Of a stretch of DNA of 64,000 nt, positions 22,317-35,600 are shown piece by piece. Source of the stretch: Seriola aureovittata (taxonomy: Eukaryota; Chordata; Actinopteri; Carangiformes; Carangidae); the NCBI RefSeq assembly GCF_021018895.1, contig NC_079382.1, positions 23,705,001-23,769,000 on the forward strand, in the 5' to 3' direction. The position numbers were made by a program, and so were the translations under genes. The notes below the pieces were generated by a model, which saw only the letters and a list, made by a program, of their open reading frames with translations, did no database searches and was not told the origin of the DNA. Positions within the stretch are counted from its first letter, which is position 1. Each line of letters starts with the position of its first letter.

Positions 22317-22710
22317 CCTTCACTTTGCAGAACTCATTTTAAAACACGTTATAACATGTTTTCCCTCGGTCTATGGTTTTAATACAAGCGGTTACACCAC
22401 ACAGTTAGCTTACACACAGTAACTTCAGCTAATATTACAAGCTTTCTCCTCATATATGTGATATTTACCAAATGTGGACATGTATGCAATTAGCTACTAA
22501 GATTATTTTAACACTAAGATATAAGTTTACCTCGAATTATGAATGCTAACTGTGTTAGCAGCGCCTTCGTACCGCGTATCCAGGAGCCTGCTGCGGTCAG
22601 GTAGCCGGTTTAGACGGCCGGTTTAGACGGCCGTGCATAGCAAAGACTCTCTCTACAGTTGTTCTTGTTATTACAGCCTGTTGCTGCACAAAACATTTTA
22701 ACACTCACTG

Positions 22711-22866
22711 ATGGATGACTTGTCCCTGTTGGAGCAGAGAGGAAGAGCCTCTGACTCCATGACTTCTCCTATTGGTTCGGCAATGATCCTGTCAGTCCTC
22801 ACCACAGCTGCTGCCGTTTCAGCATCAGAGGAAGAGAGTTTAAGAGCCCAGCCCGCACATCATTAG
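22711..22866 (+). CDS. Small open reading frame, unknown
   Basis: ATG to TAG, 51 codons, starting MDDLSLLEQRGRASDS and ending QPAHH. No family was recognised. It lies next to the candidate promoter region on the opposite strand from the candidate transcript. Chance is a likely explanation. Confidence 0.15.
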   Translation: MDDLSLLEQRGRASDSMTSPIGSAMILSVLTTAAAVSASEEESLRAQPAHH

Positions 22867-23022
22867 TGGAGGCTGACATGATAGGCAGCTCGCCTCTGTA
22901 CCGCCTTTGTGAACATTTGTGTGTAATTTGTGATTTGGTTTGCGATGCTGGTAGTGATTGTTGGGGACTGGGCTAGGTTTAAATTCTGATTGTGCATCAC
23001 ACCCTTAGAAAAAGATTGTTGG

Positions 23023-23950
23023 TGTAACGAGTGAGGTTTGGACCCAAAAGCAGCACCGACTTGAACCGATGTATTGGTAATCACTTTTATTGTCAGCAGA
23101 AGCAGGTAAATAAGCACAGTTCAGTTCAAAGGGGAATGGCAGTCTTGGAGGGACTTGGGGAAAATCCGAGGGCCCGGAATGAAGCTGTTGATGAGGCAGC
23201 CGTACCAGGCAGAGGACCGAAGAACCAGCAGGAAAGTTCACACAAAAAACACTCACGATGGTCGAAATGATGACACTGTCCCAGCGATGATCAATGGGGG
23301 AACGAGGAGAAATCACACGCTGCAGCAGTGGGGGCGGAGGACTCAGAGCAGCCCCGAGAACAGGCAGACGAAGACCAGGAAGGGGCAAGGCAGATTCGTG
23401 GTCAAAAACAGAACGGCTGAAGTATTTACCAGGGCAGAGACAAGGCGGGTAGGTCGGGAGCAGGCAGGATCGGAACCGTGAGATCAGACGAAGGGTAATC
23501 GCTGGAGAGTCTTGCATGGGAACAAAGAACAATCTGGCAGTGAGTGTGGAGGAGAGTGGAGCTTTTAACCAGGCTTGATTGCTGATGAGCTGCAGCCGAG
23601 TGAACAGGTGAATGGAGTGACTGACGAGGTGGGTGTGGTTGGCAGCTGGGGTGAGCAAGGGAGTAGTGAGTGAAAAACTACTGAAGGCAGGTATGTATGG
23701 AGGACAAACCATGACAGTTGGACACATTAGGAACAGGGGTGCTGCTTCTTGTGTTTTTGGGTTGGTTAGAATCACATAGTTAGGCTCTTTGTTGGTCCTG
23801 TTGCCCTACTTCAGTTACCCTCTTGCCTTGTTTGTATTTTGTTTAATTATTTACCCTCCTGGTTACGCAATAAATTAAATCAGTAAATGTGATTTACCAA
23901 TAACACTTGGTTTTATTTTGCTTCCCTTTTCCCCTAGCTGGGTCGTAACA
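23023..23950 (+). mobile_element. Possible solo LTR or non-autonomous element
   Basis: A 928-bp block beginning TGTAACGAG and ending GTCGTAACA, so it has TG...CA ends with a short inverted terminal match. An AATAAA signal lies near the 3' end at 23869-23874, as expected for an LTR. No coding domain or clear target-site duplication was seen. The long reverse-strand open frame within it does not resemble a known protein. Confidence 0.4.
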
Positions 23951-24635
23951 TAAAGACTGCCAACATATGGTGACTGGGGAGACAGTGCCATGACATCATG
24001 TACTGTGATAGAAACCAACATGGCATCAGTGAACTGAAACCTGGCTCTGTGAGCAGTCCACAGTCAGTAAGTGAAATACTCAGTAAGTAAAATTTCCCGG
24101 GCTGTTGTATCTTCTTTGCTTGCAGAAATCAACTGCCTGGTACTGGATGTGAGTCTCACAGCGTCTGAGGTTTTACTTTCTCGGCAAAGTGGTTCCACAA
24201 AGGGTTTATATCTTGATGCTTCATGTGAAAAATGCAACATCTACTGGCCTGAATGCAAAATGAGTGAATACAAACGTTTGTACGTCACAAATTGAATGTA
24301 AGTATAAGGGAAAGCATGATTGTATTTTATAATCCAAGCATAGATTTATGTACTGTCAAAGCAAATCAAAACGTTTTGTGTGTCAATATCAGTCAAGTTA
24401 AGCTCAATGTCTTTGTTTGAACTAAGAATCAAAACTGTAAGTTGGTTTGCAATGTGGGCAAAGAACATGTGGCTTTACTTTTAAATGTCAGCTTTGGTGG
24501 TTTTGCTGTAAAGCTGCAATATAAGATGTGGCCAGAACTTTAGTTTAAAATGTTCAAATAATGAATTAACAGCGTGTGAAGCAGCCACAGTGATGATGTC
24601 ATGATCAAGGCCTCCATCTGTTGTATTTCAGTGTT

Positions 24636-24857
24636 TTTTTTTTTGTTTTTGTTTTTTTAAAGTATATTTTTTTGGGCTTTTTATGCCTTTATTTGATAGT
24701 ATAGTGGAGAGAGACAGGAAACGGGGAGGCAGAGAGGGGGAATGACATGCAGCGAAAGGCCGTCCGATGCGGGATTCGAACCGGGGCCAACTGCAGCGAG
24801 GACTGTAGCCTCTACACATGGGGCACCTGCTTAGACCACTACGCTACACGACGCCCC
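24636..24857 (-). mobile_element. tRNA-derived SINE
   Basis: Third well-preserved copy of the same SINE family, again on the minus strand. It is flanked by a perfect 13-bp target-site duplication, gtatttcagtgtt, at 24623-24635 and 24858-24870. Confidence 0.85.
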
Positions 24858-25041
24858 GTATTTCAGTGTTATCTACTGAAATGCGCATGCGCACCAGCTA
24901 GCCCCGACCTGTCCCGTGTTGTAATACCACTTTGTGACTGTAGACGCTTTGTGAGTCGGTGGCTCGTCAAGACTGCCTTAAGTTCCAAGAGGAAGAACAA
25001 CTTCCGGCAGCGCTTGAAGTTAGCATCACAGAAACACAGGA

Positions 25042-25232
25042 ATGGCTGAACCTCCTAAAAGACGATATTCATCTGCATCCTGAAGGACCGCTCCTGACAA
25101 GAAATCACGTTCAACGGCAAAGAAAAGAAGCAACACGAGTAAATCTCGATGTGGCTTTCCACTGCTGGAGACAGCTCCTGAGAGGAAAGAGATGCGGTTT
25201 GATGCCGAGCTCGCAACTTTCCTGTTAGCCTG
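25042..25232 (+). pseudogene. Decayed first exon with one internal stop
   Basis: From ATG at 25042 the frame reads MAEPPKRRYSSAS, hits TGA at 25081-25083, then stays open through a basic stretch and ERKEMRFDAELATFLL up to a GTGAGT donor after 25232. The basic N-terminus followed by a (R/K)xDAExAxFLL motif recalls the start of several uncharacterised, often transposon-related, fish proteins; that resemblance is from memory. No further coding exons were found. It may be a relic or an exon of a non-functional gene. Confidence 0.3.
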
Positions 25233-25239
25233 GTGAGTA

Positions 25240-28180
25240 GCATCAACATTAGCTCTTTAGCTAAAAGTATAATCGGTGCAACGACTGACAAACCGTACCG
25301 ACAAACATTTCAGGGGGCGATATTGACGTTGTCGACAGACGTTTTAGCGGTGACTAGGATTCTGTCTGTTGCTTATATAGTGTGTACATTGAATTCTTAT
25401 CACACCTCTAGTTGTTTACCCATCATTTCCTTGCATTTATATTTCATAATATTCATATTGTATTTATTTTTGCATGTTCATATCTATCCTCACAATTTAT
25501 TGTATACACACACAACAGACCTAACATGTTTGAATATAAAGAACTTGTATGAGCTAAAGGAATTGTCCTAAAACATGTTTGTCTGTATCAGGACCAGAAT
25601 TCCAGTCTAATCTTCACCAATGATGGACCAGCAGCTGCCTTTTCTTCTGCATCTGGCCTCATCAATCATCAACCACATGACACCTTGAGGTATGATCCCT
25701 GCACATGACAGATATTGTCTATACTGTGCTCTTTTGCACATCCCCTAATCAATACCTTTTGCACATCTTGCCCAGCAGGAGTTTTGTCATTCTAAAACAC
25801 TTTTGTACATAGTCGTGTAGTATCGCTTTATTGTTCGCTTTTTTTTTTGTAATATATATATATATATGAGCTATATATATATATATATATATTATTTCCT
25901 GAGTCTGCCTTTGTGATGATGTCATCATCCCATCCTCCTGTTGCTATATTCTGCCAAGGACCACCCAGGTGTCCTGCAGTATGCTTTTGCCTTCATAAAT
26001 CTAAGTGTAGGGAGGTTACAAGTAGAATTTAGATCCTATTTTCACACCTGAATTTAAATTCTACTTGTAACATCAGTATCACACACTTGCAGGAATTTGG
26101 AGCTTTGTATGTAACACACACGCTGACAGAAGCTCTAAATGTTCCAGTGTCTTCGTGTTGCCTCACCACTAATGTGTTTATTTATTTATTTATATATATG
26201 AATCTCTTCTACAATTTCTTCACATGTATCATTTGTTCAGATTTATTCATTAAGTCTTGTTTTTATTACAGTATATGCTAAATGAGGTTTAAATGGATGA
26301 TTGATACATCTTTTATGTTCTGAAGTCTTAGACTGTCTCAAACATTTCATAGTCAGAAGAGGAGCTGCTTGACATGTCCTTATTTTTCCTTTTATTTTCA
26401 TAGGGACGGCAGAATCCACCTCGGATCAGAACTACACCATCCGAAAACCAGCAAGAAACGGTAAGTCATGCACATGACTCACCCCCCATACGTGTATATA
26501 GACTCACATTAGGGTCAAAATGACTGAGCTTGTAAAGTGACCTTAACAAATAATTCCAATGTTTGTAGTTGTAAATCAACATTTGTTCACCTGTAAAGTA
26601 AATCTCCATGACAAATTCAACTTTCTGCATGTGTAGAAGAGAGTTGTATTTGTTAAAGTCTGAATGTGAATTATGAACAAATGATCAGAGGTGAAGTTAA
26701 ACAAAACATGTAAAAGGAAGAAAGGGTTTTTGTCAACATGTGTCCTGATAGAGAAGAAAACTGTAAAACGCTTTGTTCAAAAGTTCCCACACACTGAAGT
26801 TACAAGGGTCAAACTTTGCAGTTGTCGGTGTCTCACACTGGGAGTGTTGCGTGCTGAGTTTTATGGTTTTCTGCTGTGTCTGTACATAGACATCCACAAA
26901 AGCATTTCTTCTTTCCCAGTCTGTTTAACCTCACCACTGAGCATTTGTTTAGATTCAATTCTTCTTGAACAAATATAAATCTTGTCGTCAAACACAATTT
27001 TTTTTTTCTTTCCCCCCACATGCAGATTCATTTCACAGGTTTAAAAAGGTTGAATTAAACTACAAAATTAGTTAAAACGATTGTTAATTTCTGTTAAAAG
27101 CAGTTTGTGTAATTGCATTTCCACACAGATCACGTTTAAGATGAGTTAAATTGATATTCTGTTTATTACATTTAAGTTGTCGTCAAATCGAATGCATCAG
27201 AAAACAATGTGGGTGTGATGATTCATATATTTGGCTTGAATACAATTAAAATACTTGTTTGGAAACTTGCTGTGTCTGATTTGTTGTTAAGGAACTTAAT
27301 GAGGTGTTATTGTGAACTGTTGTTGACTGTAGCTATATGTACTTAGGGTCAAAATGATTTTGAGCTTGTAAAGTGATGTTCACAAATAATTCCAATGTTT
27401 GTAGTTGTAAATCAAACTTTGTAAACCTGTAAAATAAATCTGTTTGAGAAATTCAAGATTGCGTATGCGCATGATTTGTGTTTGTTGAAAGTCTGAATCA
27501 AAACTCCACAAACGATCAGTGTTGAGGTTGAACAAAGACTAGTGTCTAGTTTATGGAGAAGCCAGATATTCTGCTGAATGGAGTTATCCGATTATGGACT
27601 GGTGGAAGTGTTTTAGGGTTTGTGATGTATATTAGAGCTTCATCTGCATACAATATTATTTTATTATAAAATGATTGGTGGATACCTGAGATATAATTCA
27701 AGTTTCCAGACGGATGTAGCTGGGTTTACAGTGAAAAGTCAGAATAGAGATGGGGATAACAGAATTATTTGCAACTAGAATGACCCAACACCAACTATGA
27801 ATAATATATGCATTTGTATTTATCATGTAAAAATGCTAGAAAACAGTTCCAGCTTCCCAAATGTGATTTTTCTGCTGCTTTTCTTTGTTTTACAGCGAGA
27901 GACTCTACAAATTGAACATTTGTGGGTTTTGGATTATTGGTTTGGATTTAACAAGACAATTTATGACAACACCTTGGTTCTCTTGGACACTGTGCTGGAC
28001 ATGAAACAATTTAATCTAGAAAACAATCAGCAGATTCATCTATAATAAATAATTGTTAGTGAGTGCCGGTTGGTTAAATCTGGTTTTTCTGACCTGTTGA
28101 GTCCTGTTTATGGTAAGAAATGATTGACAGCTGTTGGTGATACATGTTTTGAAGATCATTTCTGTCTTTCATTTGTTTCA
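25240..28180. other. AT-rich intergenic sequence
   Basis: No gene was recognised. It contains a TA-rich microsatellite at about 25849-25891, a perfect hairpin at 26015-26071, and an exon-like stretch ending at a GTAAGT donor near 26460 that could not be linked to a coding frame. Confidence 0.3.
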
Positions 28181-28185
28181 AAATA

Positions 28186-28475
28186 AGATGCGCTGATGTT
28201 AAAACTGTAGGGTTGGAGCTTTATGATCCTTTGATAAGGATTGATTCTGTTAATGTTTGACTTCAGTTGTTCCAGATTCTTCATTTCAAAGGTCAGAGCT
28301 GCTCTGTGATCAGATTTCTTCAGACGGCACTTCAGATTAAAGATGAACACCGAGAGCTGAGACAGTTTGAAAACATCTTACTGTGAGTCACATGGTTGCT
28401 CTCTCTGGTTGGTTCATAGGTTTAAACTGCTAAGGAACTCATCGGCTTCGGTTTAATTCTTTTGAACAACAAAAG
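28186..28475 (+). promoter_or_regulatory. Type-2 NLR upstream block and 5' untranslated exon of gene B
   Basis: Related to 2786-3058 upstream of gene A, including the TGTTAATGTTTGACT and CAAAGGTCAGAGCTG motifs and the GTAACG donor after 28475. It lies about 1.2 kb upstream of the gene B ATG. Confidence 0.45.
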
Positions 28476-28479
28476 GTAA

Positions 28480-29685
28480 CGTAACCAACGGTTTTTCACC
28501 ACTTTACTGTCAAACTAATCTCGTAACAGCAGATGTGGTTGTAACACTGTTGTGTTCATCTGCTGAACATTGACGCAGGGTTTAATTAGGCTGCATTTGT
28601 ATGTTACCCCTTCATCTCCCACTGTCTCATCCACAGGGTGGTAGCATTATGTAGTTAATTGCAAACTGCCAGCACAGTTTTGCTTAAATGTTGAATTGAA
28701 GTTTATACATTTTGTCATTTTACTTATACATTTAGAATAAACACTTTTGTCTTTAAGTAGAAGATATGTTGATGAACATTTTTAACAAATTCCCTGTTGT
28801 AAAAATAATCATATATACATATATTGTAAAAGTGCAATATATGTCTGAAACTGAACTAACTGAAGTATGATGCATTGGTTTTGTAAAGTAGCCAAATTAA
28901 CTCATAAAAACCTGTTTACTTGTTGACGTACAAAGGTAAACTATCCTGTTCTACCAGTTCCTTTAGATTCTCTGTAGCCAGTTAATTTATTGACCATGAT
29001 ATATCTCCTCAAAAATATATTTTAATTTATTATATTTACTTTAGCTGAAAGCTGCAGCAAGCACAGGAACAGAAAACCAACAAGTCAGGACCTTTGTGCT
29101 ACATGCATGTAGAATGAATCAATATCAATATCAACAAAAACAATAACAAACAATAAAATCTGATTCTAGAATGACTGAGTTTAAACTTAACTTCACCTTT
29201 ATTTTCTACTGTAGCTCTGCATCTTGTGTTGATACAGACTCTCTTAATTTCTCAGTTATTAATTGTAGCTGATAGCAATGTGCAAAACTGAGGTTCAAGG
29301 TTTTATTTTATTAAACCATAAAATCACTGACATTACTATTACGTCACTATTAACATCCTTATCTTGAGTGATTATTAACACTTCACCAATCACTAAGATA
29401 AAAAGAACAAAATAAAACACAACAATATCAGAATCATAAAAATTGAATCATGCGAGAGAAAACGTGTGTTTAGAAAAAGTTGTATTTATATGTAAAAACT
29501 CTCCTGCTTTAGTAACTCTTGTTTTTTGAATTTCGTGGCCTCACTGTTTTTGCTGCCTTCCTGGTTTAATAAAATTAAAATTAAAATAAATTCTCCAACT
29601 CCACTAAATATAAAATTGAACCTAAACTGGGGTCGTGTGATGTAAATCCTGTTGTAATGAAGCATGTTGCTGTGTTGGTGTGAAG
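28480..29685. other. Gene B 5' intron-like sequence
   Basis: AT-rich, with no exon or element recognised. The 60 bases before the gene B start are conserved with the other NLR genes. Confidence 0.3.
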
Positions 29686-29699
29686 GTGGGGGCTCTGCC

Positions 29700-32600
29700 A
29701 TGGATCAGTGTGAGGACAGAGAGGAGGGAGCCCCTCCCTCTAAAACCTCTCTGTGTGGGGAACGTGAGAAAAAGACCAGAGCTCAGAGGTAAGTTGAGGA
29801 TCTCTAACTGTCCATGACTCTTCTCCATGTCAGAGCTCAGCACTCAGTGTTGTATTTACATACTGTGTCCTGTGTTTCTAGGAGGAGCCATCAACACAAA
29901 CCAGGTTCTCCTGTATCCAGCTGTGTGTCCCTGCAGAGTGACCGGTCCAAGGGTCGACCTGTTGACTTCAAACATGGACAGAAGTCTGATCAGAGGTCAG
30001 AATGAATTATTCAACTCTGCTGAGAAGACTTTAGTCCAGAGCTTGATTTTGTCTTCAATGTCTTTAATCACTGCAGCACTTCTTTTAAAATGGTGTCCTA
30101 AGTCTCAGGCCTGATTTTTTGCAATCTTGATATGAATTATTCAGATACTTTTATTTTTATTTCCTAAAATTATTATTATTTTTTAAATGCTATTTTAACA
30201 TCATCATAATGTTCTATTTTAATGTATTTCCAGGCCTCTTTGAAGCACTTTGAATTGACTTGTATTTGAATGGTGCTATATAAATAAACATGCCTTCTCT
30301 TGACGTTAGATTTAGTTTCCTCTGTTAAAACTCAAGATTTGATATTAAGAGCAGCATTTACTGTGTTCATCTTGTATTTCTAGCTTCAACAATCTTCATT
30401 AATCATCATTTCCACAGGGTTCAGCAGCAGAGCTCAGACGCTCTCAATGGTCAATCTGCCCAACCGCATCAAAGAGATCTGGACTCCATATTTATGGTGT
30501 GTAAATGTGCACATGCAGCTTCTACTGCTAACTTCAACAACCACAAACTACGATTCTGGTCCTAGTCTCCATTCTGCTCTTTGGAGACCAGCAGCCTTTC
30601 AGATCAATGATTGTGTTTATATTTGAATCTCATCTGTTCCAGCTGCTGGAGGAGAACATTGTAAGTTTCGTAAAGAAAGAGTTGAAGAAGTTCAAGACAG
30701 TTCTCAGTCCAGATTACCCAGACTCCTCCAAGATTCAGAGCGAAGATAAGGACTTAATAGATGGTGATGATGAAGAGCAGAGGAGGAGCAGCAGAGAGGC
30801 ATTTCTGAAGGTCACGGTGAACTTCTTGAGGAGAATGAAGCAGGAGGAGCTGGCTGACTGTCTGCAGAGCAGTAAGTTACATTTACGAACTCTGCTTTGA
30901 ATAAGTTGCACATAGTTCAGATGTTATGTATTAATTTTTCAGAGCTAAACACAGAAAAACTGTTTGTCCACAACTGGAAACTTTCAGAGATGAAGACAAT
31001 TTTGTTGTTTTCTTGCCTTCCATCATCTTTTCATTTTTTGTTATCCAGGAACTGATGCAAAAGGTCAATCTTGCCAACATAAACTGAAGTCTAACCTGAA
31101 GAAGAAGTTCCAGTGTGTGTTTGAGGGGATCGCTAAAGCAGGAAACTCAACCCTTCTGAACCAGATCTACACAGAGCTCTACATCACAGAGGGAGGGACT
31201 GGAGAGGTCAATGATCAACATGAGGTCAGACAGATTGAAACAGCATCCAGGAAACCAGTCAGACCAGAAACAACCATCAGACAAGAAGACATCTTTAAAG
31301 CCTCACCTGGAAGAGACGGACCAATCAGAAGAGTGATGACAAAGGGAGTGGCTGGCATTGGGAAAACAGTCTTAACACAGAAGTTCACTCTGGACTGGGC
31401 TGAAGACAAAGACAACCAGGACATACAGTTCACATTTCCATTCACCTTCAGAGAGCTGAATGTGCTGAAAGAGAGAAAGTTCAGCTTGGTGGAACTTGTT
31501 CATCACTTCTTTACTGAAACCAAAGAAGCAGGAATCTGCAGGTTTGATCAGTTCCAGGTCGTGTTCATCTTTGACGGTCTGGATGAGTGTCGACTTCCTC
31601 TGGACTTCCACAACACTGAGATCCTGACTGATGTTACAGAGTCCACCTCAGTGGACGTGCTGCTGACAAACCTCATCAGGGGGAAACTGCTTCCCTCTGC
31701 TCGCCTCTGGATAACCACACGACCTGCAGCAGCCAATCAGATCCCTCCTCAGTGTGTTGACGTGGTGACAGAGGTCAGAGGGTTCACTGACCCACAGAAG
31801 GAGGAGTACTTCAGGAAGAGGTTCAGAGATGAGGAGCAGGCCAGCAGGATCATCTCCCACATCAAGACATCACGAAGCCTCCACATCATGTGCCACATCC
31901 CAGTCTTCTGCTGGATCACTGCTACAGTTCTGGAGGAGGTGTTGAAAACCAGAGAGGGAGGAGAGCTGCCCAAGACCCTGACTCAGATGTACATCCACTT
32001 CCTGGTGGTTCAGTCCAAACTGAAGAAGGTCAAGTATGATGGAGGATCTGAGACAGATCCACACTGGAGTCCAGAGAGCAGGAAGATGATTGAGTCTCTG
32101 GGAAAACTGGCTTTTGAGCAGCTGCAGAAAGGAAACCTGATCTTCTATGAATCAGACCTGAAAAAGTGTGGCATTGATATCAGAGCAGCCTCAGTGTACT
32201 CAGGAGTGTTCACACAGATCTTTAAAGAGGAGAGCGGCCTGTACCAGGACAAGGTGTTCTGCTTCATCCATCTGAGTGTTCAGGAGTTTCTGGCTGCTCT
32301 TCATGTCCATCTGACCTTCATCAACTCTGGAGTCAATCTGATGTCAGAAGAACAAACAACCTCCCGGTTATCTAAAGTCTTCAGGGACAAATCTAAACCC
32401 AAACATTTCTACCAGAGCGCTGTGGACGAGGCCTTACAGAGTCCAAATGGACACCTGGACTTGTTCCTCCGCTTCCTCCTGGGTCTTTCACTGGAGAACA
32501 ATGAGAAACAGTTACGAGGCCTGATGACACAGACAGGAAGTGGCTCAAAGACCAATCAGAAAACAGTCCAGTACATCAAGAAGAAGCTAGATAAGAATCT

Positions 32601-35600
32601 ATCTCCAGAGAAAAGCATCAACCTGTTCCACTGTCTGAATGAACTGAATGATCGTTCTCTAGTGGAGCAGATCCAACAGTCCCTGAGATCAGGAAGTCTC
32701 TCCACAGATAAACTGTCTCCTGCTCAATGGTCAGCTCTGGTCTTCATCTTACTGTCCTCAGAAGAAGATCTGGATGTGTTTGACCTGAAGAAATACTCTG
32801 CTTCAGAGGAGGCTCTTCTGAAGCTGCTGCCAGTGGTCAAAGTTTCAAATAAAGCTCTGTAGGTGGATGAATTTCTATATATATAAATAGAGTTACAGAG
32901 GACCAGCAGAAAAAATGTTCAACCTTTGTTCATCACTATTTCCCATTCAGGCTGGGTGGTTGTAATCTTTCATCGCGGATCTGTGAAGCTCTGTCCTCAG
33001 TTTTCAGCTCCCAGTCCTCTAGTCTGAGAGACCTGGACCTGAGTAACAACAACCTGCAGGATTCAGGAGTGAAGCTGCTGTCTGCTGGACTGGAGAATCC
33101 ACACTGTACACTTGAAACTCTCAGGTCAGGATTCATCTGCTAAGCAAGACACTAAAAAAGTACTGCTCAATTCAAAAAATTCAATTCATTAAAAAGATAA
33201 TATTTTCAAGTTTAATTGTGCTTTGTAAAATGTGACAGCAGTTCTTACCCGTGCACTACTTTAAATAGTGTTGGATCACTGCAGTAGAAAAACTGGAACT
33301 TCCATGATTTTATGCATGAATACATTATGCCTCATCTTTATGGGTCCAAAATTTAGCCGTGATTTAAAACTCACATGTGGTGCATAAATTAATTTTCAAA
33401 AAACAGATACATAATGTGAGGGTGACCCGAGCACAGCCAGACCTGACCCACATAGACTCTGCTCCTCAGAATACACATTTTTCTCGTGGTCATAGCAATT
33501 ATGTTACATTGTTGTTATATTGTTATATTACAGTGACGGGTATTTTTAAATCATGATCTTTTCCTAAACCTAGCAAAACCATGACAATTATTATAGTAAC
33601 CATGGCAACAAAGGTAGGTACGACACTGTTGGTACAGTCCGTATATTTATCATTGTAACCATGACAACCGAGGTCCGGTACGCCTGCCACAGTAGGTGCA
33701 CTATTTCAGGATACACTCCTATGGGTTATATTAGAGGGTTGAAAAAAGCAACCTGTGTGGTTGTTCAGGTTGGAGGAGTTGTTGCTAAAATGAGAACCTA
33801 CCCAATCCGACCCGGTTCCTCACATTCAAGTGGGCTCATGAAGACCTATACCTGGAGCCCTGCACAAAGCACAGTTTTCCGTCCCATTAACTATTAAGAG
33901 TTTACAGTATACACATGTCTTTAAAGGCTGGATATGTGCTACCTGTCACTGCGAAGCTGTGAAGCTCTGTCCAGGGTTCTCAGCTCCCAGTCCTCTAGTC
34001 TAAGAAAGCTGGACCTGAGTAACAACGATCTGCGGGATGCAGGAGTGAAAGGGCTGTCTGATGTACTGAAGAGTCCATGCTATAGGCTGCAAACTCTCAG
34101 GTAAGAAATCAGCAATTTCTTAAAGGGATCAGCCTGGAAATGCTTCTTTAAATCCCTGTTAATGTCAGGGAAGATTCCTACGACTACTTGAAATGTTGTG
34201 GTTTTATTGATTCCAGTCTGTCAGGATGTCTAGTCACAGAGGAAGGCTGTGCTTCTCTGGCTTCAGCTCTGAGCTCCAACCCCTCCCATCTGAGAGAGCT
34301 GGACCTGAGTTACAATCATCCAGGAGACTCAGGAGTGAAGCTGCTGTCTGCTGGACTGGAGACTCTCAGGTATGGACAGACAACAAGAACTCATCAACAT
34401 GATCAATGTCTCATTACTCTTGAAATTGCTCTAAGGAGTGTGAAGGTTACTGGATGGAAGATCCCCCTCATTGGATGGAGTGACAAACAACAGAACTAAT
34501 AATTCAGGTGTATTCCATTACATTGTGTTTTAATGATAATAAAGTTGCTCCAAAAGTTGCTGATTCTGTTAGTGATGTGTAAATATATAGAACATTTTTA
34601 ATTTCAACAGAGACAGGACTCTTATGACACCGTCTTTCCCATCTGAGTGTACGTCGGATGTTTTCTTGACATAAGGACAACCACCTCTTACTTTTTGGCA
34701 ACAAAATAAACAGAAGAGATTGAAATAAAATGAGATTTGATGTTTTAGTGTCTTAAAGGTATTATAAGACCCGTATAATTAATCTATAATCAAAGAGAGT
34801 ATGCTGGTCTGACTGTGTTTCCTCCTCCAGAGTGGACCATGGTGGACAACAGTGGTTAAAACCTGGCCTGAGGAAGTGTAAGTTGTGGATTCAGTTCGAA
34901 TCATGACAGGAAAACATCAACCAGTTAATTTCTGTTGATCTTTACGTCTGGTATTTATTCATTCATATCATACCAAAAACAAATAAAGCTCCAAATTTCA
35001 TTTTCAATAAACAATATAGCTAAGTTGTCCATGTAGAACAAGTAAAAAGTAAAAATTATAAACTGCTGCCATTGTGTCTTGTTCTCTCCATCAGATTCCT
35101 GTGAACTGGAACTGGACACAAACACAGTGAACAGAAAGCTCAAACTGTCTGACAACAACAGGACAGTGACACTGTTGACAGAGAAAGACCAGCCTTATCC
35201 TGATCATCCAGACAGATTTGACCGCTGCTGGCAGCTGCTGTGTAGAACTGGTCTGACTGGTCGCTGTTACTGGGAGGTCGAGTGGAGAGGAACGGTTGAT
35301 ACGGCAGTGACATACAGAGGAATAAGAAGGAGTGGAGAAAGTGCTGCCTGCAGGTTTGGTGGGAATGATCAGTCCTGGAGTCTGAGCTGCTCTGCCAGTG
35401 GTTACTCTGTCAGGCACAATAACAAGGAAACATCAGTCCATCTCTCCTCCTCTTCCTCCTCCTCTTCCTCCTCCTCCTCCCACAGAGTAGCAGTGTATGT
35501 GGACTGTCCTGCTGGCTCTCTGTCCTTCTACAGAGTCTCCTCTGACTCACTGATCCACCTCCACACCTTCAACACCACCTTCACTGAACCTCTGTATCCT

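Larger units (their letters stand above)
18834..22531 (-). other. Possible minus-strand spliced transcript, function unknown
   Basis: Several minus-strand segments have good splice signals: donors after 22532 and 22269, an acceptor before 21795, segment about 20762-20806 with donor GTAAGA, segment 20312 to about 20394 with acceptor CTTTCCAG and donor GTAGCA, and a segment starting near 18913 after TTTCTTTCCCCCAG. The last three can be joined in one open frame, ending at a stop near 18834, and include CCYHHLSTTAEVKLQ and AEIKNCRVRCCDALWGF. No family was recognised. It may be a small gene, a decayed gene or a non-coding RNA; the joined frame could be chance. Confidence 0.25.

Noticed and set aside
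23005..23775. 256-codon minus-strand open frame
   Set aside because: It lies within the LTR-like repeat, has low-complexity Pro/Ser composition and no recognisable domain.
27797..28045. 82-codon plus-strand frame between genes A and B
   Set aside because: AT-rich, no recognisable domain, no partner exons.
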